DNA of 64,000 nt from assembly GCA_041671525.1 (NCBI GenBank), contig JBAZBJ010000001.1:66356-130355 (forward strand). The letters are read 5' to 3'. The position numbers and the translations under genes are program-made. Shown piece after piece: positions 32,579 to 40,638 of this stretch. The stretch is from UBA11098 sp041671525. Its GTDB lineage: Bacteria > Patescibacteriota > Minisyncoccia > Moranbacterales > UBA2206. Every line of letters starts with the position of its first letter. Position 1 is the stretch's first letter. The notes beneath the pieces were generated by a model that searched no databases, was not told the origin of the DNA, and worked only from the letters and a program-made list of their open reading frames with translations.

Positions 32579-35500
32579 ATGGAAAGTTTTTGGAATACTA
32601 TAACGGCGCCTTTTAAGAAGGCTACTGAAAAAACAAAAAAGACAATCGGTGATTTTTTTGCGCCTGCTCCAGAAGTAAGGGTGCGAGATATCGTTCGTGA
32701 GATTCCCGGAGCGACAGAAAAAGTAGGAGAATCTATATGGAATTTCGGGAAAGATGTTTTGCGTGCTGCTCCCAGAGCTGCTGCGTCAGCTACTCTTTCA
32801 GTCGAAAACCAAAAAGAATTTATTCCTGGCAGTGGAACTGCTCCGAAAATAGAGAAGTTTTTTTTCGGTGATAAACCTATTAAAAATATACGGGGAACTG
32901 GCGAAGAGATGATTCAGACATTCGGTGGAAGTGAGAAAACTTCAAAAAAATACGGACTTCCACTTGGGTTTGCTCTTACCTCACTTGATCTTATACCTGG
33001 AATTCCTAAAAAGAAGATTGCTCAAAAAATAGGCGAAGAACTTGTAGTTAAATATGGTGACGATGTTGCTAGGATGATTATAGAAAAGGGAGGAAAAGAT
33101 CTCGCTGAACAGGCCATGAAAGATGGGGGAGAAAAAATGTTGGAAAAAGCGGGAATAAATTTGGCCAAGGAAATTGCTCCCGCAGAGCAAACCGTGAAGA
33201 ATGTCGAGGAGATAGTCAAATCGGTAAAACCCAGCCAGTACTTAGAAAAGGAAGGAAAAAGTCTTATGGAATTCGATAGTGGTGATTTATCTTTGCCAGA
33301 ATTAAAACGAAAGCTTGAGGTCGCAGTAGAAGGAAAAGACGAAAACATAATAGGATCCATAAAGAATGATGTGGCACAAAGAGAAACCGATTTAATCGAT
33401 GTTGCCAATAAGGAAAAAGAAATGCAGGTTCTAGAAAAAGATCTTTATCATGGCACAACCAAGGAAAATGCAAAGTCTATTTTGGAGAATGGCATAGATA
33501 CTAGTCTCAATAAAAAGGGTTTTGCCGAAGCACCTGATTCTTTTTATGTAGCACCAACCGTGCAGGAAGCTTCTATGTATGGCAATAGTATCCTAAATGT
33601 TAAACCAACTCAGGAAGTAAAAACGCTAAGCGTATCAAGCGAGGAATGGGCTCAAACCATAGGTAAATCAAAAAGTGCACAAGAGTCTAAGCTTGCCCGT
33701 GATGAACTTCGAAAACGAGGATACGATGTTGTGCATTATGGAGACGAAGTGGAAATTTTGAATCCTGAAAAATTTCAGGTGATCAGCCCCCGAAATATGA
33801 CTTCGAATGCGGAGAAGGCGTTGGAAATAATCAATGAAAAAGGCAATCCAGTGATAAAGGAAGGAAAGAAGTTCGCGCCTCAAAGATCTGACATGAATGA
33901 AACAGCTTCTGCGTCTGCTCCTTGGGAATTATCAAATGAAGCATCCTTAGCCAATGACTCTGATGTTTCAGTGGGGAGTGCGCTTGATGCAATCGACGGA
34001 ATGACAGGAAAAACAGGTGGTTCTCAAAAATTATCGGAATGGATAAAGGGCGCGCCTAAAAAATTTGCTGACGCATTCAATGACAGATTCGCACCGATCA
34101 AGCGCTTCGAAGAAACGGTGAGCGATTTGGCTGGAAAAGCTATAGACATAAATTCCAGTCCGTATATAGCTGCTCGAATGTATGCAGGCCGCATGGGAAC
34201 GGTCGAATCATATCTTGGGGATTTGCAAAAAATATTATCGCCCCTAAACAAGGAGCGCGCAGATTTTACTAGATTCGTTTTATCCCGTCGAGCACTAGAA
34301 CGTGGAGAAAGAGGATTTTTGAATCCGGCAGGGATTACAACTGATACTGCAAAACAGGCCTTGGAGGATCTTAAAACAAAAGTCGGTCCAGAAATTTTCA
34401 GCAAATTCGAGGCAACAGAGCAAGCGGTTCAGAAATGGGCGGATGATTATATTCTTAAACCAGCCGTAGAATCAGGAATAATTTCCAAAGATGTCTATGG
34501 CAAGGTGATAGAAAAAAATAGGCATTGGATGCCATTTCATGTAATTGATGAACTGCCAGGCCCAGCTGCTCTTGATGCGCTTCCAAAGGGCGCAGAAATA
34601 TTTTCTGTAGGAAAGCAGGGAATAATAAAAGAATTAGAGGGTACGGAAAAAATAATCCGTGACCCGTTCGAATCCATAATAGGTAAACTATCAGGAGCTA
34701 TCAATATTATCAAAAGAAATGAGGTCGCTCAAAAACTGATAAATATCAGGGAAGTCATGCCAGAAGCCAAGGAGCTTATAAAGCCTCTTGAAAAAAGTGA
34801 GAAAGTTCCTAAAGGTTGGGGTTCCGTCAGTGTTTTTACTGATGGAAAAAATACCAAATGGATTGTGCCAGAAGAACTTTCCTGGGCTATGCATCAGATG
34901 AACGAAGTTGAGGCGGGCATACTTGGGAATTTTGTGAAATTCACATCTGGAGCTTTCAGAAAGGGAGCCACTACATTGTACATTCCTTTTTCGCTTTCCA
35001 ACGCTGTGCGTGATGCACAAATGGCAATCATGTCCTCGAAATATGGATTCAATCCGGCAGACTGGGTAAAGGGATTTGCCGTAGGATTAAAAGGCGCTTT
35101 CGGATGGGACTCAAAACTGTTGGAAGAATTCAGCCGAAACGGAGGAGGTTTCGGAGGTTTCATCCAAGGAGCAAAAGAAGTCAGTGGAATCAAACATCAA
35201 CTGTTTGAGCCGACATGGTGGAAAAGAACAAAAGCTGTTATTAACCCATTTAACCTGATAGAGAATTTTGCTGAAGCAATAGAATTAGCACCGCGACTGG
35301 GTGTTTATAATAGAGCAATCAAGGGAGGTGCATCCGGATATGAGGCAGCGTTCGAGGCTCGCAATGCGACAATTGACTTCGCCAAGTCAGGGCAGGAAAT
35401 GAGAATAATTAATATGTGGGTTCCATTTGTTAATGCACGTTGGCAGGCACTTCTGAACACGACACGCATATTCAGAGATAGCCCAGTCAAAGCTTCCGCA

Positions 35501-36511
35501 AAAGCCGGAGCATTGATAGTCACTCCGGGAGTAACAACATATTTTTGGAATGCGCTGAATTATCCTGATTTATACGAAGATGTTCCGCGCTGGGTCAAGG
35601 ATACTTATTTTCCGATCATAGTAGGAGAAGACAAAGATCAGGAGGGCAATCGCATACCGAAAATGGTTCTTATCCCAAAAGGTGATGTAGGTCAGATTTT
35701 TTATAATCCGATTGAATACGCTCTTGATTATGTGCGCAAAGGCGAGCCGAACAATTTTGCCAAGCTTGCTCTTGAATGGATGAGTCAGTTGGCTCCAATC
35801 TCATTCACTCGTGACGGAGAACTTTCAGCCTCGCAGTTTTTGTCAGGAGCACTTCCTCCGATTTTGCGCACGCCTGCAGAGCTGGCTACCAATAAATCGT
35901 TTTTTACAGGTAGCCCTGTGGTGCCTAGACGCTTGGAACAAGTCGCACCCACTGAGCAGTATGACGATAAAACGCCTCGTGCCGCAGTAGTCGTAGGGCA
36001 GGCGTTCGGAGTTTCACCTATTAAGTTGACTTATGGCTTAACTGGTTTGCTTGGAGGATTTGGTAGAGAGGTGATTGATCCTACTAAGATTTTGCAAACA
36101 ACAACTCAAAAATTTTACAGAGCAGTAGGAGGAGAAAAAATGAATCAAGCCTGGAATCTGAAGGATGAAACAGTGGTTGGATATAATACGGCGCGGGAAC
36201 AAGCGAAGCGGGCACTTGAAGCCAATAATGTTCAAATGGCCAATATGATAATTGATAACTGGAATACTGCTGCGGAAAAAGTATTGCCGGATATTTTGGA
36301 ATATGTGGCAAAGGATGATCCAATGGAAGCACAAAAAATCAGATCATCAGTGACTTTTCAATCTCAGGATATTTCAAGACTTCAAAAAGCTGCATATGAA
36401 AAACTTTCGGCTTCCGGAGTCAAAAACTCACCCTCAACTATGGGGCAGATGTTTCCTAACCAAGGACTTCAGCAATCTGATTTGAAACAAATGCGTCAGG
36501 TTACTAAATAG
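32579..36511 (+). CDS. Giant polyvalent phage protein with ADP-ribosyltransferase-like and LPD38-like regions
   Basis: A 1310-residue protein from ATG 32579; an in-frame start at 32495 lies inside the preceding gene. Residues about 285-405 contain LYHGTT...SILENGI...FYVAPTVQEASMYG...VISPRN, the layout of a small ADP-ribosyltransferase-like fold (H/Y/E type). Residues about 700-1020 carry RKGATTLYIPFSLSNAVRDAQ and NMWVPFVNARWQALLNTTRIFRDSP (each in parts), the hallmark segments of LPD38-type polyvalent proteins, which phages and plasmids inject into the new host. Two or three hydrophobic helices near 830-1050 could enter membrane. It likely travels with the DNA. ART activity needs testing. Confidence 0.75.
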   Translation: MESFWNTITAPFKKATEKTKKTIGDFFAPAPEVRVRDIVREIPGATEKVGESIWNFGKDVLRAAPRAAASATLSVENQKEFIPGSGTAPKIEKFFFGDKPIKNIRGTGEEMIQTFGGSEKTSKKYGLPLGFALTSLDLIPGIPKKKIAQKIGEELVVKYGDDVARMIIEKGGKDLAEQAMKDGGEKMLEKAGINLAKEIAPAEQTVKNVEEIVKSVKPSQYLEKEGKSLMEFDSGDLSLPELKRKLEVAVEGKDENIIGSIKNDVAQRETDLIDVANKEKEMQVLEKDLYHGTTKENAKSILENGIDTSLNKKGFAEAPDSFYVAPTVQEASMYGNSILNVKPTQEVKTLSVSSEEWAQTIGKSKSAQESKLARDELRKRGYDVVHYGDEVEILNPEKFQVISPRNMTSNAEKALEIINEKGNPVIKEGKKFAPQRSDMNETASASAPWELSNEASLANDSDVSVGSALDAIDGMTGKTGGSQKLSEWIKGAPKKFADAFNDRFAPIKRFEETVSDLAGKAIDINSSPYIAARMYAGRMGTVESYLGDLQKILSPLNKERADFTRFVLSRRALERGERGFLNPAGITTDTAKQALEDLKTKVGPEIFSKFEATEQAVQKWADDYILKPAVESGIISKDVYGKVIEKNRHWMPFHVIDELPGPAALDALPKGAEIFSVGKQGIIKELEGTEKIIRDPFESIIGKLSGAINIIKRNEVAQKLINIREVMPEAKELIKPLEKSEKVPKGWGSVSVFTDGKNTKWIVPEELSWAMHQMNEVEAGILGNFVKFTSGAFRKGATTLYIPFSLSNAVRDAQMAIMSSKYGFNPADWVKGFAVGLKGAFGWDSKLLEEFSRNGGGFGGFIQGAKEVSGIKHQLFEPTWWKRTKAVINPFNLIENFAEAIELAPRLGVYNRAIKGGASGYEAAFEARNATIDFAKSGQEMRIINMWVPFVNARWQALLNTTRIFRDSPVKASAKAGALIVTPGVTTYFWNALNYPDLYEDVPRWVKDTYFPIIVGEDKDQEGNRIPKMVLIPKGDVGQIFYNPIEYALDYVRKGEPNNFAKLALEWMSQLAPISFTRDGELSASQFLSGALPPILRTPAELATNKSFFTGSPVVPRRLEQVAPTEQYDDKTPRAAVVVGQAFGVSPIKLTYGLTGLLGGFGREVIDPTKILQTTTQKFYRAVGGEKMNQAWNLKDETVVGYNTAREQAKRALEANNVQMANMIIDNWNTAAEKVLPDILEYVAKDDPMEAQKIRSSVTFQSQDISRLQKAAYEKLSASGVKNSPSTMGQMFPNQGLQQSDLKQMRQVTK

Positions 36512-36519
36512 AGATATTT

Positions 36520-36747
36520 ATGGAAAAACAAAATTATCAAAATAAAATGCAGGACAAAAGACTTGATGGTTTGGAAAAGAAGCTTGCTGAAATAAAAAAT
36601 AATCATCTGTTTCATTTGGATATAAAACTGACTCAGGTTGGCACAGATGTTGAGTGGCTTAAGAGATTTTTTTGGATTGTCGCCACGGCTTCTATTGGCG
36701 GCCTCGTAGCAGCTCTTATAAATTTACTGATAACACTTAATAAATAA
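36520..36747 (+). CDS. Small XhlA/holin-associated-like membrane protein
   Basis: A 75-residue protein: an N-terminal coiled coil (about 10-50) and one C-terminal membrane helix (residues 51-73, FFWIVATASIGGLVAALINLL in parts). This matches the layout of XhlA-type proteins that work with holin and amidase at lysis. It opens the lysis run, followed by amidase and a second small membrane protein. Confidence 0.7.
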   Translation: MEKQNYQNKMQDKRLDGLEKKLAEIKNNHLFHLDIKLTQVGTDVEWLKRFFWIVATASIGGLVAALINLLITLNK

Positions 36748-36760
36748 AAAAACAACAAAT

Positions 36761-37342
36761 ATGGATACCATTAAAAAAATCTGGAAAGAATCCCCTAATT
36801 TCTGGACAGGGAGAAAAGGATATGCCCCTGAACTCATCGTTTTGCATATTATGGATGGCACATTATCCGGAACTGATTCGTGGTTTGCAAACATTGCCTC
36901 GCAGGTAAGTGCTCATTATGGAATCGGAAAGAACGGAGAAATCCACCAATATGTGAAAGAAGAAGATGCTGCCTGGCACGCAGGCAGGGTGGATTCGCCG
37001 AGTGCGAAACTTATAAAATCCAACATAAATCCTAATCTCTATACGATCGGCATTGAACACGAAGGATCATCGAAAGATGCGTGGACCGACGAGATGAAGC
37101 ATGCGAGCGCTTCTCTGATTCAAGAGATTTGTCAGCGATGGAAAATTCCAATCGATAGGAATCACATTATCGGACACTATCAGGTATATTCGAAAAAACC
37201 GGATTGTCCATCTCATGATAAAAAGATTCTAGATGAGATAGTTGCTCTCGCCAATCAGCAACAAAATAAACCTTCTCTGGTCGAAGAGGGAATCAGAAAA
37301 ATCGAGGAAGGATTGGCATTAATAAAACAAGCAATAAAATGA
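36761..37342 (+). CDS. N-acetylmuramoyl-L-alanine amidase (endolysin)
   Basis: A 193-residue single-domain Amidase_2/PGRP enzyme. Zinc and catalytic motifs are ELIVLHIMDGT (with His), AWHAGR, GIEHEG, IIGHYQVYSKKPDCPSHD. The C-terminal 35 residues (NKPSLVEEGIRKIEEGLALIKQ) form a helix that could bind partner or wall. It sits between two small membrane proteins, so it is likely the lysis enzyme; the other amidase at 26343 is likely for entry. Its ATGA stop overlaps the next start. Confidence 0.85.
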   Translation: MDTIKKIWKESPNFWTGRKGYAPELIVLHIMDGTLSGTDSWFANIASQVSAHYGIGKNGEIHQYVKEEDAAWHAGRVDSPSAKLIKSNINPNLYTIGIEHEGSSKDAWTDEMKHASASLIQEICQRWKIPIDRNHIIGHYQVYSKKPDCPSHDKKILDEIVALANQQQNKPSLVEEGIRKIEEGLALIKQAIK

Positions 37343-37521
37343 ATATGGAAGTTTTAAAATCAGCAAGCAAAATTGTATTTGTTCTGATGGCGCTCGCAAC
37401 AGTTGGCGCACTCTTTGCAGGAAAAATTTCGGGCGATCAGTTTTTGCTCCTCGCTGGCATGGCGTTCTCTTTTTATTTTTCCAATAAAGGAGATTCGGCT
37501 CAGCCTTTTGGTGGCAAATAA
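37339..37521 (+). CDS. Small membrane protein, probable holin
   Basis: A 60-residue protein with two hydrophobic helices (residues 9-27 and 32-46) and short charged ends. Start overlaps the amidase stop by four bases; alternative ATG is 37345. Size, topology and position next to an amidase suggest a holin that opens the inner membrane. A terminator follows. Confidence 0.6.
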   Translation: MNMEVLKSASKIVFVLMALATVGALFAGKISGDQFLLLAGMAFSFYFSNKGDSAQPFGGK

Positions 37522-37540
37522 AGTGCAAATACTTGGCATA

Positions 37541-37568
37541 AAAAGCCCGGTTTGAAACCGGGCTTTTT
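37541..37568 (+). terminator. Terminator of the phage structural/lysis operon
   Basis: AAAAGCCCGGTTT-G-AAACCGGGCTTTTT, a near-perfect long stem with T run, directly after the probable holin. It is also a good terminator for the other strand. Confidence 0.85.
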
Positions 37569-37887
37569 GCATTTTCACCTGTGGATAACTATAAAATCTT
37601 TATTTCATGCTAGGTGATGATTTCTCGATTCGATATAAGACGGGGCATTTTATTTTGGCACGTCCAAGCCTGCTTTCGACAATTTTTACTAAAAATGCAT
37701 GATGTTTTTTATAGAATTATCAGGCTGTGCTGAATGCGTTTGACTTCTTTGGCGCGAGGGGGTAATGTTTCGCTTGGCATAGCGGAAGACAGTGTCGAAC
37801 AGTCTTTCGTCAACACACATTAATATAAAAAATACTCACCTCATTAGTTTCTGGAAAGAGAATTAATGATAATTGAGGGATAAGAAA
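37569..37887. other. Intergenic region before the second tyrosine recombinase
   Basis: About 320 bases with no supportable gene. It is A/T-rich at 37600-37720 and has a GAGGGA ribosome binding site just before the recombinase ATG. It would be a natural place for an attachment site, but I see no repeat by eye that proves one. Confidence 0.4.
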
Positions 37888-39141
37888 ATGGGTTCGAATT
37901 CGATAAAAAAATTCGAAGCAGTGATTCTCCGTGTGCTATATAAAACACATTGGCTTCTTGCTGCATATTCGGATGGACGGACGGAAACGACGCGAACCCA
38001 TATCAGTATCCTGGTGAGTTCGTGTCATATGCTAATAAAAGATGCTATTCAACAATTTTCAAGCTGGAGACAATTCAAAGTTAAAAAACAAACAGTACGC
38101 GGCTACGATCGAGAGCTAAAAAACTTCTGCTTATTCCTTCGCAATCCTGATATCGAAAATATCGCATTGAGCGATGTCATGGATTATCTGAATGGCATGG
38201 CAGATCTGGGATGGGACAGAAATAGTTTTGTAGGAAAGTGTATGGCGCTTCGCAAGTTCTTCCAATTTTACAGACTGCAGGGATATAAGGTCATCGATGA
38301 AGAACTGATTCCTATTCCAGACAAGGAACCAAAGCTTCCGCGCGTTGCAACTGATGAACAATTCGATCAGCTGATATCTGCCATACCTAAAGAAACGAAT
38401 GACCCCAGGCACATAAGAAACCTGGCGATTCTTAAGCTGCTATGGGATACTGGGGCGCGGAACGGAGAAATATGTTCAATAAATATTGAAGACCTTGATC
38501 TGGAGGAGAGGCGAGCTATTATCAAAACTGAGAAAGCGAAATCACGTCGTCCTTTCAGGGAAATATTTTGGACAGAAGCCACAAATGAATGCTTGAAGAA
38601 TTGGATAAAGAAACGTGAGCACCTTGCGAAGCTGATGAAATTCGATGAAACAAACGCATTATTTTTATCAGTAACAACTGTAAAATGCGGACAAAGATTC
38701 ACGATCAAGGGAGTCGGTGAAATGCTGAGAAAATATTGCAATCGCGCAAAGTTGCCATATATGAATGCTCACAGCTTCAGGCATCATCGAGGACATCACA
38801 TTATCAAGAGTGGGGGATCCACATCGGACGTCATGAACATACTGGGACACTCCTCGGTGCAAAGCACGACTATCTATACCATGATGCACGGAAAAGAACT
38901 TGAACAAAGAGCACGAATATTCCTTGCGGATGATCCTGTGAAATCACCCGAGCAAGAACGTGATCAGAAATTCAGCGAGGGGTTAAAAGGGATGCTATCG
39001 TTCATGCAGAATGACAACAAAAGCGAAGAACAAATGACACCCAATGCCTTTCAAATGGCCGAACATTTTGCAAGGCAGGGTCTATTCACGCAGAGGACAA
39101 GATTCAAAGCAAAAGTGCCTTATTCACAATATGCAAGTTGA
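37888..39141 (+). CDS. Tyrosine recombinase/integrase
   Basis: A 417-residue recombinase from ATG 37888, seven bases after GAGGGA; TTG 37873 is a less likely start. N-terminal core-binding domain (residues 50-145) and catalytic domain with Arg191 (TGARNGEIC), His295-x-x-Arg298 (HSFRHHRG), His321 (LGHSSVQST) and nucleophile Tyr330. A 75-residue charged extension follows the catalytic tyrosine. It lies directly after the lysis genes and a terminator, the usual place for a prophage integrase. It differs clearly in sequence from the recombinase at 8894. Confidence 0.9.
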   Translation: MGSNSIKKFEAVILRVLYKTHWLLAAYSDGRTETTRTHISILVSSCHMLIKDAIQQFSSWRQFKVKKQTVRGYDRELKNFCLFLRNPDIENIALSDVMDYLNGMADLGWDRNSFVGKCMALRKFFQFYRLQGYKVIDEELIPIPDKEPKLPRVATDEQFDQLISAIPKETNDPRHIRNLAILKLLWDTGARNGEICSINIEDLDLEERRAIIKTEKAKSRRPFREIFWTEATNECLKNWIKKREHLAKLMKFDETNALFLSVTTVKCGQRFTIKGVGEMLRKYCNRAKLPYMNAHSFRHHRGHHIIKSGGSTSDVMNILGHSSVQSTTIYTMMHGKELEQRARIFLADDPVKSPEQERDQKFSEGLKGMLSFMQNDNKSEEQMTPNAFQMAEHFARQGLFTQRTRFKAKVPYSQYAS

Positions 39142-39191
39142 CAAAACTTTACAGAGGCATATAATGAAATCAATTAATAACAAACAATTAT

Positions 39192-39395
39192 ATGCCTCTA
39201 TCAGTGTTCAAACAAAAGCAGATAAATGAGATGAAGGTCAAGGCCGTACGCCTTTATGAGCAGGGTTTTGATACGCGAACAACTGCAAAAATGCTCAAAG
39301 AACTGTATGGCTTCAAGCGAAGCCATACATGGGTTTGGGAGGCGGTGAGGGATAGCGAAAAGTTATCCACTACAAAGAAGTTGACAAAGGTCTGA
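39192..39395 (+). CDS. Small helix-turn-helix protein
   Basis: A 67-residue basic protein with a helix-turn-helix-like segment KAVRLYEQGFDTRTTAKMLKELYG, written here as two parts around GFDTRTTAK. Similar to the N-terminal DNA-binding region of transposase OrfA or recombinase proteins. A later in-frame start would shorten it by 13 residues. It could be a regulator or an excision factor of the neighbouring integrase; not proven. Confidence 0.5.
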   Translation: MPLSVFKQKQINEMKVKAVRLYEQGFDTRTTAKMLKELYGFKRSHTWVWEAVRDSEKLSTTKKLTKV

Positions 39396-39442
39396 CAAGA
39401 AAGTAAAATACATATAGAACTATTAAAAACAGAAATAAACTA

Positions 39443-39507
39443 CTCGTCTACGAGGATTTAAGCGCAATAGAACACGCCGGATTATATTGTATATCCTCGC
39501 AGACGAG
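39443..39507. repeat. Large inverted repeat between the integrase and the housekeeping region
   Basis: CTCGTCTACGAGGAT (39443-39457) and ATCCTCGCAGACGAG (39493-39507) match at 14 of 15 positions around a 35-base centre. The gene-free interval 39396-39740 that holds it marks the change from accessory to housekeeping DNA, so a recombination site is possible. Nothing else stands out in 39508-39675. Confidence 0.55.
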
Positions 39508-39676
39508 CAGTCGAGAATCAACGCACGGGAAACTTTCCCAGTATCCTAAAAGCCCCTGCGACATTTTCTGTACTAGAAGAAGTATAAGAAGTGTTGCGGA
39601 AAGTAAGTCTGCTTGCACACAACAGGTAGTATATATCCACAAGCGGTAGTGGTGTCGCAAGATGAAAAATTAACCG

Positions 39677-39712
39677 GAGGAGCTGGACATTTGGTTCATG
39701 CTCCTCTTTTTT
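39677..39712 (+). terminator. Terminator before the NUDIX gene
   Basis: GAGGAGC (39677-39683) with GCTCCTC (39700-39706) followed by six T. Confidence 0.7.
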
Positions 39713-39713
39713 G

Positions 39714-39722
39714 TGCTATAAT
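39714..39722 (+). promoter_or_regulatory. Extended -10 promoter of the NUDIX gene
   Basis: TGCTATAAT, an extended -10 element with perfect TATAAT, about 20 bases before ATG. No good -35 box at the right distance. Confidence 0.6.
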
Positions 39723-39740
39723 TAAGCAAAAGTATAATTT

Positions 39741-40214
39741 ATGATTGCATTTGAAAAATCGGTCGGCGGAGTGGTGTTCCGGCGGCGGGGAGAAAACACC
39801 GTCATGTTTTTGTTGCTGCATTACCGCCACGGTCATTGGGATTTTCCGAAAGGGCATCCGGAAGCAGACGAGAATGACCCGGAAACACTGAAAAGAGAAG
39901 TGTCGGAAGAGACCGGCTTGGAGGACATCGAAATTTTGCCCGATTTCAAACGGCAAATTCGGTTTTTTTATCGTGCCAAGGATCGCGAACGGGAAGAGCG
40001 CAAGAAGAGCGGGCAATTTATTAACATTGCCAAAAGGGTGGTTTTTTATCTGGCGGAAACTCGCACCAAAAATGTCAAAATTTCTTTCGAGCACACCGGT
40101 TATGCCTGGCTGTGCTACGCGGACGCGCTGAATCGGATAACCTACGCAAATTCCAAAAATGTTTTGACTAAAGCCAATGCCCATTTAAGTAAGATAACCG
40201 CTTCGGGGTTGTAA
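39741..40214 (+). CDS. NUDIX hydrolase (diadenosine-tetraphosphatase-like)
   Basis: A 157-residue NUDIX enzyme. The NUDIX box G-x5-E-x7-REVSEETGL starts at GHPEAD near residue 39, right after WDFPKG, which is typical of the Ap4A hydrolase/MutT-like branch. It hydrolyses nucleoside diphosphates linked to another moiety, using divalent metal bound by the box glutamates. It stands alone behind an extended -10 promoter at the left edge of the housekeeping region. Exact substrate cannot be told. Confidence 0.9.
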   Translation: MIAFEKSVGGVVFRRRGENTVMFLLLHYRHGHWDFPKGHPEADENDPETLKREVSEETGLEDIEILPDFKRQIRFFYRAKDREREERKKSGQFINIAKRVVFYLAETRTKNVKISFEHTGYAWLCYADALNRITYANSKNVLTKANAHLSKITASGL

Positions 40215-40224
40215 TATACAGTGA

Positions 40225-40321
40225 GTCCGCCTGCAGCACCTCCCTGTTCTGGGTGTAATCGAGAAAAGAACACTCGAGTTGCATATCCACGCAGCTGCTG
40301 GATGGGGTCAATCAGGCGGAC
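40225..40321 (+). ncRNA. Candidate structured RNA between NUDIX and hypothetical gene
   Basis: A closing stem GTCCGCCTG (40225-40233) and CAGGCGGAC (40313-40321), perfect over nine bases, encloses three smaller hairpins (CCC/GGG near 40243, CGAG/CTCG near 40260, ATCCA/TGGAT near 40285). TTTT follows shortly. The branched layout looks like a small RNA. It is not a tRNA: no T-loop consensus and the closing stem is too long. No known class recognised. Confidence 0.35.
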
Positions 40322-40354
40322 CCGTTTTAAAAAATAAAAGTTAATCAAAATTAT

Positions 40355-40585
40355 ATGACGTATCAAGGCGCAGAATTTTCCACCAACGATCTTTTCGGCG
40401 AAGTGCGGGAAACCGCAGTGCGCGAGGGCGTTTCCAGCTTGACCCAGTTTCGGGATTTGATCGATGAAATTGTGGAAGAGAAAAGAATCTATGGTTTTTT
40501 CAGTGATGATGAGGATCTGACGCAGGTCAAGGAAAACCTGGAAGCACGGTGGCAAGAAATCGAAAAAGAGACAGCCAGGAAGTAG
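40355..40585 (+). CDS. Small hypothetical protein
   Basis: A 76-residue acidic helical protein (LFGEVRETAVREGVSSLTQFRDLIDEIVEEK). No motif. It precedes secD by about 50 bases and may share its transcript. The helical, charged sequence would suit an adaptor, but there is no direct evidence. Confidence 0.6.
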   Translation: MTYQGAEFSTNDLFGEVRETAVREGVSSLTQFRDLIDEIVEEKRIYGFFSDDEDLTQVKENLEARWQEIEKETARK

Positions 40586-40638
40586 CTAGGTTGCTTTTGG
40601 TTGCCAGGTGTTTGGTTTTATTATAAACTGGAATAGTT

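Noticed and set aside
39192..39395. Small terminase subunit
   Set aside because: Contains an HTH-like segment but is too short and lies after the integrase; no large subunit accompanies it.
37569..39740. Direct-repeat attachment sites
   Set aside because: No matching pair could be found by eye around either recombinase; needs comparison with relatives.
40225..40321. tRNA gene
   Set aside because: Closing stem of nine bases and no T-loop or anticodon arm consensus; kept only as an unclassified RNA candidate.
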